A stretch of 64,000 bases of DNA, from assembly GCA_963828405.1 (NCBI GenBank), contig CAWHEG010000031.1, positions 1,054,001 through 1,118,000 on the forward strand, given 5' to 3'. Shown here piece by piece: positions 9,874 to 17,853 of this stretch (its first letter is position 1; every line of letters starts with the position of its first letter). The notes beneath the pieces are model-generated. The model saw nothing but the letters and a program-made list of their open reading frames with translations, was not told the DNA's origin and did not search any database. A program made the translations under genes and the position numbers. This stretch comes from JANMJD01 sp963828405 (GTDB taxonomy: Bacteria > Actinomycetota > Acidimicrobiia > Acidimicrobiales > Ilumatobacteraceae).

Positions 9874-10650
9874 TTGCGTTCTCTCCGCATCCGTCGGCGG
9901 CACCTACGGGTTTCGCCAGCTGTGTTGTCGCTCCTGCTCTTGGCGGCCTGCTCCGGCTCGGACGGGTCGACGGCGGCCAGCGAGGCGGTCGCTGGCCGCC
10001 CGGCATCGACGGTCGCCGGTGACGTCGTCGCCACGGCTACGGCCCCCCTGCCCGCCGACGTTCCGCCGACAACGACACCCACCGAGGCCCTCGTCGAGAC
10101 GACGGTCGGCGACGTCACCGTCAGCGCCGTGCCGGTCGGCCCGCTGATCGAGCCGTCCACCGTCGTGCCGGGCACCGTGGGATCGACCACCCCGGCGGTC
10201 CCACCCTCAGCGGTGCCGCTCACGATCACGCCCGGGGCGGTGCTGCAGATCGCCGGCGGGACGACCGACCTCGGCTCACTGGTCCGCCAGATGTCCCCGC
10301 TGATCCTCGACACGACCGCCGCACCTCTCCCTGCGGACGTCACCGTCGGCATTGCCGTGGCGGGCGAGGGGAGTCCTCTGGCGCTGGCCGGGAGCCGGGT
10401 GTCGTACGAGTTCCAGATGTACGCCTGGCGCACCGGCGACGTCTACGACGGCACGCCGCCCGGAGCGCCGGCGTCCGCCGTCGTCGGCTCGGGTGATGTG
10501 CCTGCCGCCCTCGACACGGCCCTGCGCGGCACGTCGCCCGGCACCCACCTGGTGGTCACCTACCCGCTCGGGATGCCGGGCATTCCCGACTTCGTCCCCG
10601 ATGACGACGCCTACTACCTGATCGTCACGGTCCTCGACGTCACCATCTGA
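9874..10650 (+). CDS. Lipoprotein with degenerate FKBP-type peptidyl-prolyl isomerase domain
   Basis: The 258-residue reading uses TTG at 9874, 5 nt after the preceding stop. This gives a basic N-terminus (RIRRRHLR) and a lipobox LLLLAAC-S. A long Thr/Pro/Ala-rich linker precedes a C-terminal domain with FKBP features: SRVSYEFQMYAWRTGDVYDG, GSGDVPAALDTALRGTSPG, VVTYP, and YLIVTVLDV. Several aromatic residues of the FKBP active site seem to be absent, so it may be a fold-only domain. It is probably co-transcribed with the propeller gene upstream. The start codon is the weakest part of the call. Confidence 0.65.
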   Translation: MRSLRIRRRHLRVSPAVLSLLLLAACSGSDGSTAASEAVAGRPASTVAGDVVATATAPLPADVPPTTTPTEALVETTVGDVTVSAVPVGPLIEPSTVVPGTVGSTTPAVPPSAVPLTITPGAVLQIAGGTTDLGSLVRQMSPLILDTTAAPLPADVTVGIAVAGEGSPLALAGSRVSYEFQMYAWRTGDVYDGTPPGAPASAVVGSGDVPAALDTALRGTSPGTHLVVTYPLGMPGIPDFVPDDDAYYLIVTVLDVTI

Positions 10651-10687
10651 CCGGCCGCCCGCCCGGCCGCCCGACCGTCGGCGGCGG

Positions 10688-11911
10688 TCACTCGATCAGC
10701 GCTGTGGCGATCACCGACGAGGCCTCCAGCGTGCGGTGCACCGGGCACCTGTCGGCGAGCTCGAGCAGCCGCCGACGGTCGTCGTCGGCCAGGGCACCCT
10801 CCAGGCGGATCCGGCGTTCGAACCGGTCGATCTGGCCGCTGCGGCCCTCGGCGCACTCGGCACAGTCGATGGCGTGGACCTTGGCGTGGGAGACCTCGAC
10901 GGTGATCCGGTCGAGGGGCAGACGCTTTCGATCGGCGTACATGCGCAGGGTCATCGAGGTGCACGCCCCGAGGGCGGTGGCGAGGAAGTCGTAGGGCGAC
11001 GGCCCGGCGTCGAACCCGCCGATCTCGACGGGCTCGTCGGCCAGGAAACGGTGGGCGCCGACGACCACGTGGTTGAGGAAAGCTCCCTGGGTCGTCTCGG
11101 CCACGACCACCTGGTTCGACGCGTTCGGTGGCGCAGCCGCCCCGCTCTCGTCGGCGATGTAGCGCGATGCCCATTCGGCGATCATCCGGGCGGCGAACAC
11201 GGCGTCCGGCCTCCGCCCGAGTAGATGGTCGGCGTGGTCGAGGGTGACGAAGCTCTTCGGCTGGCGGGCCGCGGCGTAGATCGCCTCGGCCTGATCGAAG
11301 CCGACGGTCGAATCCTGCGGAGAGTGGAGCACGAGCAGGGCGGCCGGGAGGTTCGCCACGGCGTCGAGCAGGCGGTGACGGTCGAGGTCGTCGATGAACG
11401 ACTGGCGTACGGTGAAGCCCCGCCCGGCGAGCACCACCCGGGCTTGGCCGGCTTGGCGGATCTCCGCGAGGGAGCCCGAGAACAGGTGGGCGACGTGGGC
11501 GACGTCGGCGGGCGCCCCGATCGTGGCCACCGCACTCACCTCGGGGATGCCGGCGGCCGCGGCGAGGACGGCCGCCCCTCCCAGGGAGTGCCCGATGAGC
11601 AGCTGGGGGGCCCGGTGGCTGGTCCGCAGCCACTCGGCGGCCCGCCGCAGGTCCTCGGTGTTGGAGGAGAAGTCGGTGTTGGCGAACTCGCCGTCGCTCG
11701 ATCCGAGGCCGGTGAAGTCGAACCGCAGCACGGCGATGCCGTGATCGGCCAGTTCGGCGGCGATGCGTGAGGCGGCGAACAGGTCCTTGGTGCAGGTGAA
11801 GCAGTGGGCGAACAGGGCGTAGGCGACCGGCGGCCCGGCGGGGAGGTCGAGCCGGGCGGCGAGCCGGCCCTGGCTCCCCGGGAAGGTGATGTTCTCGGCG
11901 TGCGCTGGCAT
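10688..11911 (-). CDS. Bifunctional alpha/beta hydrolase - OsmC family protein
   Basis: 407 residues. The N-terminal half is an alpha/beta hydrolase with nucleophile elbow GHSLGG (about residue 110), oxyanion-side HCFTCTKD, an HSPQD acid loop and an LDHADH catalytic-His region. The C-terminal half (from about residue 265) is an OsmC domain with both peroxidatic-type cysteines in their usual settings, LGACTSMTLRMYA and DRCPVHRTLE. OsmC proteins reduce organic peroxides, and this fusion is a known family. The true substrate is not established. ATG at 11911 is preceded by GAGGAG. It is the last gene of a minus-strand run after the acyl-CoA ligase (62-bp gap) and ends facing the FKBP gene. Confidence 0.9.
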   Translation of the reverse strand: MPAHAENITFPGSQGRLAARLDLPAGPPVAYALFAHCFTCTKDLFAASRIAAELADHGIAVLRFDFTGLGSSDGEFANTDFSSNTEDLRRAAEWLRTSHRAPQLLIGHSLGGAAVLAAAAGIPEVSAVATIGAPADVAHVAHLFSGSLAEIRQAGQARVVLAGRGFTVRQSFIDDLDRHRLLDAVANLPAALLVLHSPQDSTVGFDQAEAIYAAARQPKSFVTLDHADHLLGRRPDAVFAARMIAEWASRYIADESGAAAPPNASNQVVVAETTQGAFLNHVVVGAHRFLADEPVEIGGFDAGPSPYDFLATALGACTSMTLRMYADRKRLPLDRITVEVSHAKVHAIDCAECAEGRSGQIDRFERRIRLEGALADDDRRRLLELADRCPVHRTLEASSVIATALIE

Positions 11912-11973
11912 GTGGCTGGCTCCTCGATGTAGGTGGCGGGTCGGCGCCCTGAGTCGGTGGCCGGCCGGGTGGT

Positions 11974-13059
11974 TCAGATCGAACGGCCGGTGCCTTCCCA
12001 GTACTTCGATCGGAGCTCACGTTTCAACAGCTTGCCCGCCTCGCTGCGCGGCATCGTGTCGACGACGTCGTAGCTGCGCGGCGCCTTGTACCCGGCCAGC
12101 CGGGCCCGGACGTGGGCGTCGAGATCGGCGGCCAGATCCGGCGTCCAGCCGAGCCCCGGGACGAGCTCCACGGCGGCCTTGACCTGCTCGCCGAACTCCT
12201 CGTCGGGCACGCCGAACACGGCCACGTCGACGACGGCCGGGTGGGCGGCGATCACCCCCTCGATCTCGGCCGGGTAGATGTTCACCCCTCCCGAGATGAT
12301 CATGTCGATCTTGCGGTCGGACAGGTAGAGGTAGCCGTCGGCGTCGAGGTAGCCGATGTCGCCGAGGGTGAACATGCCCGCCACGCTGTGCGCTTCGGCC
12401 GTCTTGGCGGGTTCGCCGAGATACTCGAAATCGGTCCCCATCGTGTTGCGCACGTGGATCACCCCCGGTTCGCCGGGCCCGGCCTCCCCGCCGCCGGCGG
12501 TCGGAAAGCCGATGTTGACCATCCCAGCCGCCATCAACTGGTACACCTCGGGCGGTACGCCGGTGGCGAACGCCGTACTCTGCACCCCCTTGGGCCGTCC
12601 CGTGGTGCCCGACGTGTAGAACATCACGCCACCCATCATCTGGTCGTCGGGTTCGTCGCCACTCGCTCCGGCCAGCGCCGTCTCGTAGCTCCCGCCGGCG
12701 CCGAACGTGAGGCGGGGAACCGCGGCGAGACCGGTCGTCGCCTCGTGGTCCCGGTCGGTGATCAGCAGCTTCGAGCCGGAGTTGTCGACGACGTAGGCCA
12801 CCTCGTCGGGGGCGAAGTGCCAGTTCACCGGCACGACGAGGATCCCCGAATGGGCGGCGGCCATCAGCACCTCGAACACCTCGCGGCGATTGCCGGCCAG
12901 CAGGGCGATCCGTTCGCCGGGCGTCACCCCGGCGGAGCGGAGGTGGTCGATGAGCCGGTTGGTGCGCCGGTCGAGATCCGACCAGCTGGTGGTCCCGGCG
13001 TCGTCGACCAGCGCCGGGAAGTCGGTGCGCCCGGCGTGGGCGGTGAGGAGCCTGGCCAT
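11974..13059 (-). CDS. Acyl-CoA synthetase (AMP-forming) with an internal deletion
   Basis: 361 residues, against roughly 500 for the ANL superfamily. The P-loop motif FYTSGTTGRPKGV (about 147-159), the late motifs YLDADGYLYLSDRKIDMIISGG, the hinge, and C-terminal PRSEAGKLLKRELR with its catalytic Lys are all present. The reading passes in frame from VNIGFPT directly to AGGGEAGPGEPGVIHVRN. About 130-140 residues are therefore missing: the acyl-pocket helix and the Y-x-G-T-E adenylate motif. The fold core is unlikely to be active unless the deletion is an assembly artefact. It lies 34 bp after the EamA gene. ATG at 13059 is chosen because MARLLTAHAG is the usual N-terminus of this group. Confidence 0.85.
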   Translation of the reverse strand: MARLLTAHAGRTDFPALVDDAGTTSWSDLDRRTNRLIDHLRSAGVTPGERIALLAGNRREVFEVLMAAAHSGILVVPVNWHFAPDEVAYVVDNSGSKLLITDRDHEATTGLAAVPRLTFGAGGSYETALAGASGDEPDDQMMGGVMFYTSGTTGRPKGVQSTAFATGVPPEVYQLMAAGMVNIGFPTAGGGEAGPGEPGVIHVRNTMGTDFEYLGEPAKTAEAHSVAGMFTLGDIGYLDADGYLYLSDRKIDMIISGGVNIYPAEIEGVIAAHPAVVDVAVFGVPDEEFGEQVKAAVELVPGLGWTPDLAADLDAHVRARLAGYKAPRSYDVVDTMPRSEAGKLLKRELRSKYWEGTGRSI

Positions 13060-13093
13060 CCCCGCAAGCTAGCGCCGAGCGCCTTCGACGGGA

Positions 13094-14020
13094 TCAGCCC
13101 GGTCGTCGGCGGCCGAAGGCAAGCGCGGCGATCACGGCGGCGCCGGCGGCGAGCTCGGCCGGCCCGAGGTGTTCGCCGAGGATGATCGCCGCCCAGACGA
13201 ACGACTCGATCGGCTGGATCAGCTGGATCTGGCTCCCGCGGGCGATCCCCGCCCGGGCCAGGCCCCCGTACCAGGCGAAGAAGCCGAGGAACATCGAGAA
13301 CACTCCGACGTAGCCGAAGCCGAGCCAGCTCGAGGCGGGGATTGCGGCCGGGTCGGCCGGCAGGTGGGTGAGGGTCACGGGCAGCGTCACGGGAAGGGCG
13401 AGGAGCAGTGCCCAGGAGATCACCCACCAGCCCGGGCGGGTACGCGACAGCACCCCACCGCAGACGTAGCCGACGGCGCCGACGACCACGGCGAGCACCA
13501 TCAGCGGATGACCGACGGAGATCGACGTGCCTCCGGTGCCGACGGCGAAGGCCACCAGCGCCGCCACGCCGAACAGCGTCGCCTCCCACCAGCGGCGCCC
13601 GGGACGCTCGCCGGTCGCCGCCATCGCCAGGCCGACGGTGGCCAGGGGGAGCAGGCCGTTGGTGATCGCCGCGTGGCTCGACGGCATGTGGCGGACGGCC
13701 AGCGTCGAGGCGGCCGGGAAGCCGATCACGACCCCGAACGCCACGCCGAGCAGCAGGCGGGCCTCGGCAGCCGTCGGGCGGAGTCGCCGGCTGACGGCCA
13801 GGACGATCGCCGCCAGGGTGGCGGCGATCACCGCCCGGCCCATCGAGACGAACCACGGGTCGAGATGGCGGGCGGTGACCGGGCCGACCGCCCGGCGGGT
13901 GGCCGGCAGCGTCATGCTGAACGTCGTGACCCCGACGAAGCAGAGCATGGAACCGAGCCAGTCGGGCCGCTGCGGTCGGATCGCCGACGACGGGGTGGCG
14001 GCGGGCGGGGCGACGCTCAC
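13094..14020 (-). CDS. EamA/DMT-superfamily transporter
   Basis: 308 residues, the usual length for two EamA halves of five helices each. Hydrophobic segments alternate with short basic loops. The second half has the family pattern around SQIQLIQPIESFVWAAIILGEHLG, where Gln/Pro in the last-but-one helices and a final Glu-Leu-x-G turn are typical. The protein is an inner-membrane exporter of amino acids, metabolites or drugs; substrate unknown. It is first in the minus-strand group with the acyl-CoA ligase and the hydrolase-OsmC fusion. It is divergent from the M20 peptidase, with 160 bp between start codons for promoters. Confidence 0.88.
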   Translation of the reverse strand: MSVAPPAATPSSAIRPQRPDWLGSMLCFVGVTTFSMTLPATRRAVGPVTARHLDPWFVSMGRAVIAATLAAIVLAVSRRLRPTAAEARLLLGVAFGVVIGFPAASTLAVRHMPSSHAAITNGLLPLATVGLAMAATGERPGRRWWEATLFGVAALVAFAVGTGGTSISVGHPLMVLAVVVGAVGYVCGGVLSRTRPGWWVISWALLLALPVTLPVTLTHLPADPAAIPASSWLGFGYVGVFSMFLGFFAWYGGLARAGIARGSQIQLIQPIESFVWAAIILGEHLGPAELAAGAAVIAALAFGRRRPG

Positions 14021-14180
14021 TGGCCTGTCTGCACGATCACCTGGTCTCCGATCCCACCATCATCGTTGGGGTGGTCGTGGCAGCCCCCATCGGGGCCGGC
14101 CCGGGCAGGCGGTGACGGTGACGCGGCCACGGCGGCACCGGTCGAGCCGAACGATCGGGCGTGATCGGTAGGGTCTGGCC

Positions 14181-15527
14181 ATGGCGATCACCGGCTCCGA
14201 GCGTCGAACGCACCAGACCGTCGAGCTGCTCCAGGCGGCGATCCGCAACCGCTGCGTCAACGACGGCCGGGCGGAGTCCGGCGAGGAGGTCCGCACCAGC
14301 GACCTCATCGAGGGCTACCTCGAGGGAGCCGGGCTCGACTTCCAACGCGTCGAACCGACGCCGGGGCGGCGCACGCTGGTCACCGAGATCGCCGGTACCG
14401 ATCCGGGGGCACCCACGCTGTGCCTGCTCGGGCACACCGACGTGGTGCCGGTCAACCCGGCCGGGTGGCAGCGCGACCCGTTCGGCGGCGAGCTCGTCGA
14501 TGGCGAGGTGTGGGGCCGGGGCGCGCTCGACATGCTCAACCTGACCTGCTCGATGGCCGTGGCGATGCGGGAGCTGGCGGTGAGCGGCCGGCGCCCGCGC
14601 GGCACGATCAGGTACATCGCCGTCGCCGACGAGGAGGCCGGGGGGCACCACGGCGCCCGCCACCTGGTCGAAGCCGAGGCCGAGCTGTCGCGTTGCGACT
14701 ACCTGATCACCGAGTCCGGCGGTCTCTCGTTGCGCAGTCCCCGGGGCCACGGGGTGACCGTGACCGTCGGCGAGAAGGGCACGTCGTGGCGGCGTCTGAT
14801 CGTCAAGGGCACGCCGGCCCACGGGTCGATGCCGTACGGCGCCGACAACGCCCTCGTGCTCGCCGCCGAGGTGGTGCGCCGGATCGCCGGCTACCGGCCG
14901 GCGGCTGTGGTCGACGACGTGTGGCGCCAGTACGCCCGGGCGCTCGACGTGCCCGACGAGGTGGTCGCCATGCTCCACGACCCGTCGATGATCGACGAGG
15001 GCCTGACCCGGCTGCCCGACCACGGGACGGCCAAGTTCGCCCACGCCTGCACCCACACGACGTTCTCCCCCAACGTCATCCACGGGGGCCAGAAGACCAA
15101 CGTGATCCCCGATCACGTGGCGATCGAGGTCGACATCCGCACGCTCCCCGGGGTGGACCGGGCCGCCGTGGACGCGATGCTCGCCGAGGCGCTCGGGCCC
15201 GAGCTCGCCGCCCGGGTGGAGACCGAGATGATCAACGAGGGCGACGCCACGACCTCACCGATCGACACGCCGCTGTTCGACGCCCTGCAGCAGGTGACCC
15301 GCCGGTTCCACCCGGAGGCGACGCTGGTGCCGCGGATCACGGCCGGTGGCACCGATGCCACGTTCTTCCGCAGGGTGGGCACCGTCGCCTACGGGTTCGG
15401 CCTGTTCGACCCGGCCCTGTCGGCCGGCGAGTTCGCCTCGCGTTTCCACGGCAACGACGAACGGATCGACGTCGCCTCCCTCGGGCTGACGACCGAGGCG
15501 TGGCTCGCCCTCGCGGACCACTGGTAG
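14181..15527 (+). CDS. M20 family metallopeptidase/deacylase (ArgE/DapE-like)
   Basis: 448 residues. The two-zinc M20 signature is intact: LLGHTDVVP (first His and the following Asp), GRGALDML (bridging Asp), and ADEEAGG (general-base Glu and metal Glu). The dimerisation domain follows (KGTPAHGSMPYG). A late GGTDATFFRR supplies the remaining region, and the second metal His appears near FHGNDERID. These enzymes remove acyl or peptidyl groups from amino acids (acetylornithine, succinyl-diaminopimelate, carnosine-like dipeptides). This one resembles the general M20/M25/M40 group, so the substrate is unassigned. ATG at 14181 gives the standard N-terminus. It is divergent from the EamA gene. Confidence 0.9.
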   Translation: MAITGSERRTHQTVELLQAAIRNRCVNDGRAESGEEVRTSDLIEGYLEGAGLDFQRVEPTPGRRTLVTEIAGTDPGAPTLCLLGHTDVVPVNPAGWQRDPFGGELVDGEVWGRGALDMLNLTCSMAVAMRELAVSGRRPRGTIRYIAVADEEAGGHHGARHLVEAEAELSRCDYLITESGGLSLRSPRGHGVTVTVGEKGTSWRRLIVKGTPAHGSMPYGADNALVLAAEVVRRIAGYRPAAVVDDVWRQYARALDVPDEVVAMLHDPSMIDEGLTRLPDHGTAKFAHACTHTTFSPNVIHGGQKTNVIPDHVAIEVDIRTLPGVDRAAVDAMLAEALGPELAARVETEMINEGDATTSPIDTPLFDALQQVTRRFHPEATLVPRITAGGTDATFFRRVGTVAYGFGLFDPALSAGEFASRFHGNDERIDVASLGLTTEAWLALADHW

Positions 15528-15556
15528 AGCGGCCGACGCCAGCCTGAGCTCTCTCT

Positions 15557-15691
15557 GTGGCGTCGGCGGCGCAGTGCCAGCATCTGAGGGCGGTGTCACC
15601 GAGACGGATCCTCAACGCGCGCGGCAACGTCGGCACCGTGACGCTCGCCCAGCTCCGCGAGACGATCGCGGTCCTCCTCGATGTTTCGTGA
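15557..15691 (+). pseudogene. Possible 3' remnant of a MazF/PemK-like toxin gene
   Basis: In frame before TGA at 15689-15691 the DNA reads HLRAVSPRRILNARGNVG followed by TVTLAQLRETIAVLLDVS. The spacing and the pattern (x-L-x-x-V-S-x-x-R-x, then G-x-V, then an amphipathic helix ending in V-L-L-D) resemble the C-terminus of MazF/PemK RNase toxins. The N-terminal two thirds and any antitoxin are absent. It lies in the 223-bp gap between the M20 gene and the monooxygenase gene. The assignment rests on pattern memory only. Confidence 0.35.
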
Positions 15692-15750
15692 CGCGAACGA
15701 GGCCGAGACAACCGGCGTGCCGTCGGGACACACGGTCCGTGATCGGTGCG

Positions 15751-16104
15751 TCACATGCTCGCCAACTCTGAGTAGAACTGTGCTCCGGGGATGCTTGACA
15801 GGGCTGCGGCGTGCTCCGGAGTGGGCTCTCCGAGAACGACGAACTCGACCGAGTCGAACAGCGCCATCAGACCGCCCATGAGCTCACCAAAACCATCCGC
15901 CTCCATGTGGGCAAGGTGAGCAGCGGAGTCGGCGTAGGATTCCAGCACCACGAGACTTCCCTGCTCCGGCGAGTAGTGCCAGTCGTAGGTGAGTGTGCCC
16001 GGTTCGTCGGCAGCAACCCTGCATCCCTCCGCCGCCAGCGCCTTGACCCGTTCGACGTTCTCGGGCTTGAGGCCCATACGCGCGAATATGGTGATCTGCT
16101 TCAC
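15751..16104 (-). CDS. Antibiotic-biosynthesis-monooxygenase-fold (ABM) protein
   Basis: 117 residues, close to the normal 95-115 of the dimeric ferredoxin-like ABM family. MKQITIFARMGLKPE opens with the first strand and helix. GTLTYDWHYSP and LVVLESYADSAAHLAHM are the conserved central strand, the E-x-Y-x-D/S turn, and the His/Met-lined cavity. Such proteins are cofactor-free quinol or heme monooxygenases; without a partner gene the substrate cannot be named. It starts at GTG 16104, with GGGAG a few bases upstream. It is a monocistronic gene in an otherwise poorly coding patch. Confidence 0.85.
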   Translation of the reverse strand: MKQITIFARMGLKPENVERVKALAAEGCRVAADEPGTLTYDWHYSPEQGSLVVLESYADSAAHLAHMEADGFGELMGGLMALFDSVEFVVLGEPTPEHAAALSSIPGAQFYSELASM

Positions 16105-16434
16105 CTGAACTCCCTTGACATCTGGTCGGGTTTGGCGGCTGAAGCTATCAGCTTCTCAACGTCGCCAGTCCGGGATGTCGCTGTGCATCTGGTCTGCTCA
16201 CGGCAAGCCACTGCCACACGCTGAGGCCGAGCAGCGCTTGCTGGAGTTCGCATGCGCTCGCCGATGGATTGGCGGCGAGGGCGGTCGATGCGGCCCGGAA
16301 TGAGGTCATGGCCGGCGGGGCCGCTGGGCCGATCATTGACGACCATCTCAGCCGACTATTGCAGGGCTACCACGCCGACGTGTGCAGTCGCTCCGGACCG
16401 AGAGTTGCGGCGCTCCGGCGAGGCGGTCGTCGGA
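16105..16434. other. 330-bp stretch without recognisable gene
   Basis: Several short open frames cross this stretch on both strands, but none has a convincing start signal, codon pattern or recognisable family. I see no tRNA, repeat or strong hairpin. It separates the ABM gene from the 3' end of the glutamine-synthetase-like gene. Confidence 0.5.
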
Positions 16435-17748
16435 TCAGAAGTAGGGCAGGTACTCGCGTAGTTCCCAGTCGGTGACCGTCGCGGGGTCCCAGGCGTCGTC
16501 CGAGGCGTCACGGCGGGCCACGTCGTAGCGCTTGAGGGTCAGGTAGGCGCGTACCAGGTCGGGGCCCATCGCCGCGGCGAGGTCGGTGTCGGCCTCGAGG
16601 GCATCGAGCGCCTCGGCCAACGTGTGGGGCGTGTGGCGATCGGTGTTCGGGTCGCTGTCGCCGTCGCCGACCTGGGGATCGCCACAGGTCAGCCCCGCCT
16701 CGAGCCCGAGCCGGGCGGCGTTGAGCGTCACGGCGGCGGCCAGGTACGGGTTGACGGATCCGCAGGGCATGCGATTCTCGATGCGCGTCGCCACCCCGCG
16801 CTCGCAGGGCACCCGGTAGGTGGAGATGCGGTTGTCGAGGCCCCAGTTGGCCCAGTAGCCGGCGAGCAGTCCGGGCTGGAGGCGCTTGTACGAGTTGGTG
16901 ATCGGGGCCAGCAGGGCGGCCGCCCCCTCGTGGTGGGCGATGAGCCCGCCGAGGCACGACGACATCTCCGTCGAGAACCCGTGATCGGCCGTCGGATCGT
17001 CGAAGGCGTTGGAACCGTCCGCGATCCGTGACAGCGAGAAGTTGATGTGAAGCCCGCTGCCCACGAGCGTCGGCGAGGGTCGGCCGATGTAGGTGAGCAG
17101 GTACCCCCGCGCGGCGGCGATCTCGAACGACATCTCCTTGAAGACGAACGCCCGGTCGGCTGATTCCAGCGCCGGGCAGTAGTGCATGTTGAGTTCCATC
17201 TGCCCGGCGGAGAACTCGCCGGTCACCCCCTCGACGTCGAGCCCGGCGTCCTCGGCCGAGTCGAACAGGGCGAGCAGGATGCCCGTCGGGTCGCCACCTT
17301 TGCCCGTGCCGTAGACGCGGTGCATCGGGTTGTGCAGGGTGGCCCAGCCGCCGGGGGCGTCGTCGTCGGGCTGCATCACGTAGAACTCCATCTCGAAGCC
17401 CAACTGCGGCTCGTATCCGAGCGCCCGCCACCTGGCGACGGCGGTGGCCAGCGTGGAGCGCGGGCACAGGGCCAGCGGCCGGTCGGCGAACGAGAGGTTG
17501 GCAACGGCCACGTCGGTGTCGACCTCCCAACCCGAGCGCCGGCTCATCACGTCGGTCTCGACGGTCAGGTCGGCGAATCCGACATCGGGCCCGTACCCCT
17601 CGACGGGGATGATCTCACCGTCGATCCCCATCGTCAGCGTCGTCACGGCGTGGTGCGTGTGGCCGCCGAAGCGGCGTTCGGGCACGTACCGCCCGTGCGA
17701 GATGCCGTTGAGATCGCTCCACATGATCCGTACGCGTCGATGCCCCAT
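16435..17748 (-). CDS. Glutamine synthetase family ligase (PuuA-like, gamma-glutamyl-amine ligase)
   Basis: 437 residues. The glutamine synthetase catalytic barrel is complete: first metal Glu in GFEMEFYVM, GEFSAGQMELNMHYCPALES with the paired Glu residues, GSGLHINFSL (metal His), YKRLQPG, the nucleotide Arg region NRISTYRVP, and RIENRMPCGSVNPYLA with R-x-E-x-R. Length, sequence style and N-terminus (RRVRIMWSDLNGISHGRY after the start) fit the type-III/PuuA-like group rather than housekeeping GlnA. Those enzymes ligate glutamate to amines. The acceptor is unknown. ATG at 17748 is chosen because the motif-bearing N-terminal beta-grasp begins just after it. The gene is divergent from a P450 with 105 bp between. 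Confidence 0.88.
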   Translation of the reverse strand: MGHRRVRIMWSDLNGISHGRYVPERRFGGHTHHAVTTLTMGIDGEIIPVEGYGPDVGFADLTVETDVMSRRSGWEVDTDVAVANLSFADRPLALCPRSTLATAVARWRALGYEPQLGFEMEFYVMQPDDDAPGGWATLHNPMHRVYGTGKGGDPTGILLALFDSAEDAGLDVEGVTGEFSAGQMELNMHYCPALESADRAFVFKEMSFEIAAARGYLLTYIGRPSPTLVGSGLHINFSLSRIADGSNAFDDPTADHGFSTEMSSCLGGLIAHHEGAAALLAPITNSYKRLQPGLLAGYWANWGLDNRISTYRVPCERGVATRIENRMPCGSVNPYLAAAVTLNAARLGLEAGLTCGDPQVGDGDSDPNTDRHTPHTLAEALDALEADTDLAAAMGPDLVRAYLTLKRYDVARRDASDDAWDPATVTDWELREYLPYF

Positions 17749-17760
17749 GGCGCCCGACGG

Positions 17761-17800
17761 TAGCAAACGATCCGATTCTTTGGGTCCAAATGATTTGCTA
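17761..17800. promoter_or_regulatory. Palindromic operator candidate between ligase and P450
   Basis: TAGCAAA (17761-17767) and TTTGCTA (17794-17800) form a perfect 7-bp inverted repeat. Nested inside is TTTGG-GT-CCAAA (17779-17790). The stretch is clearly AT-richer than its surroundings and sits centrally in the 105-bp divergent intergenic region. That is the position for a repressor controlling both genes. No regulator gene is adjacent. Confidence 0.45.
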
Positions 17801-17853
17801 CTCTCGCCGGCGCGACCGCAGCGGCGATCGCCGACGAGCACCGAGGAGCGAGC

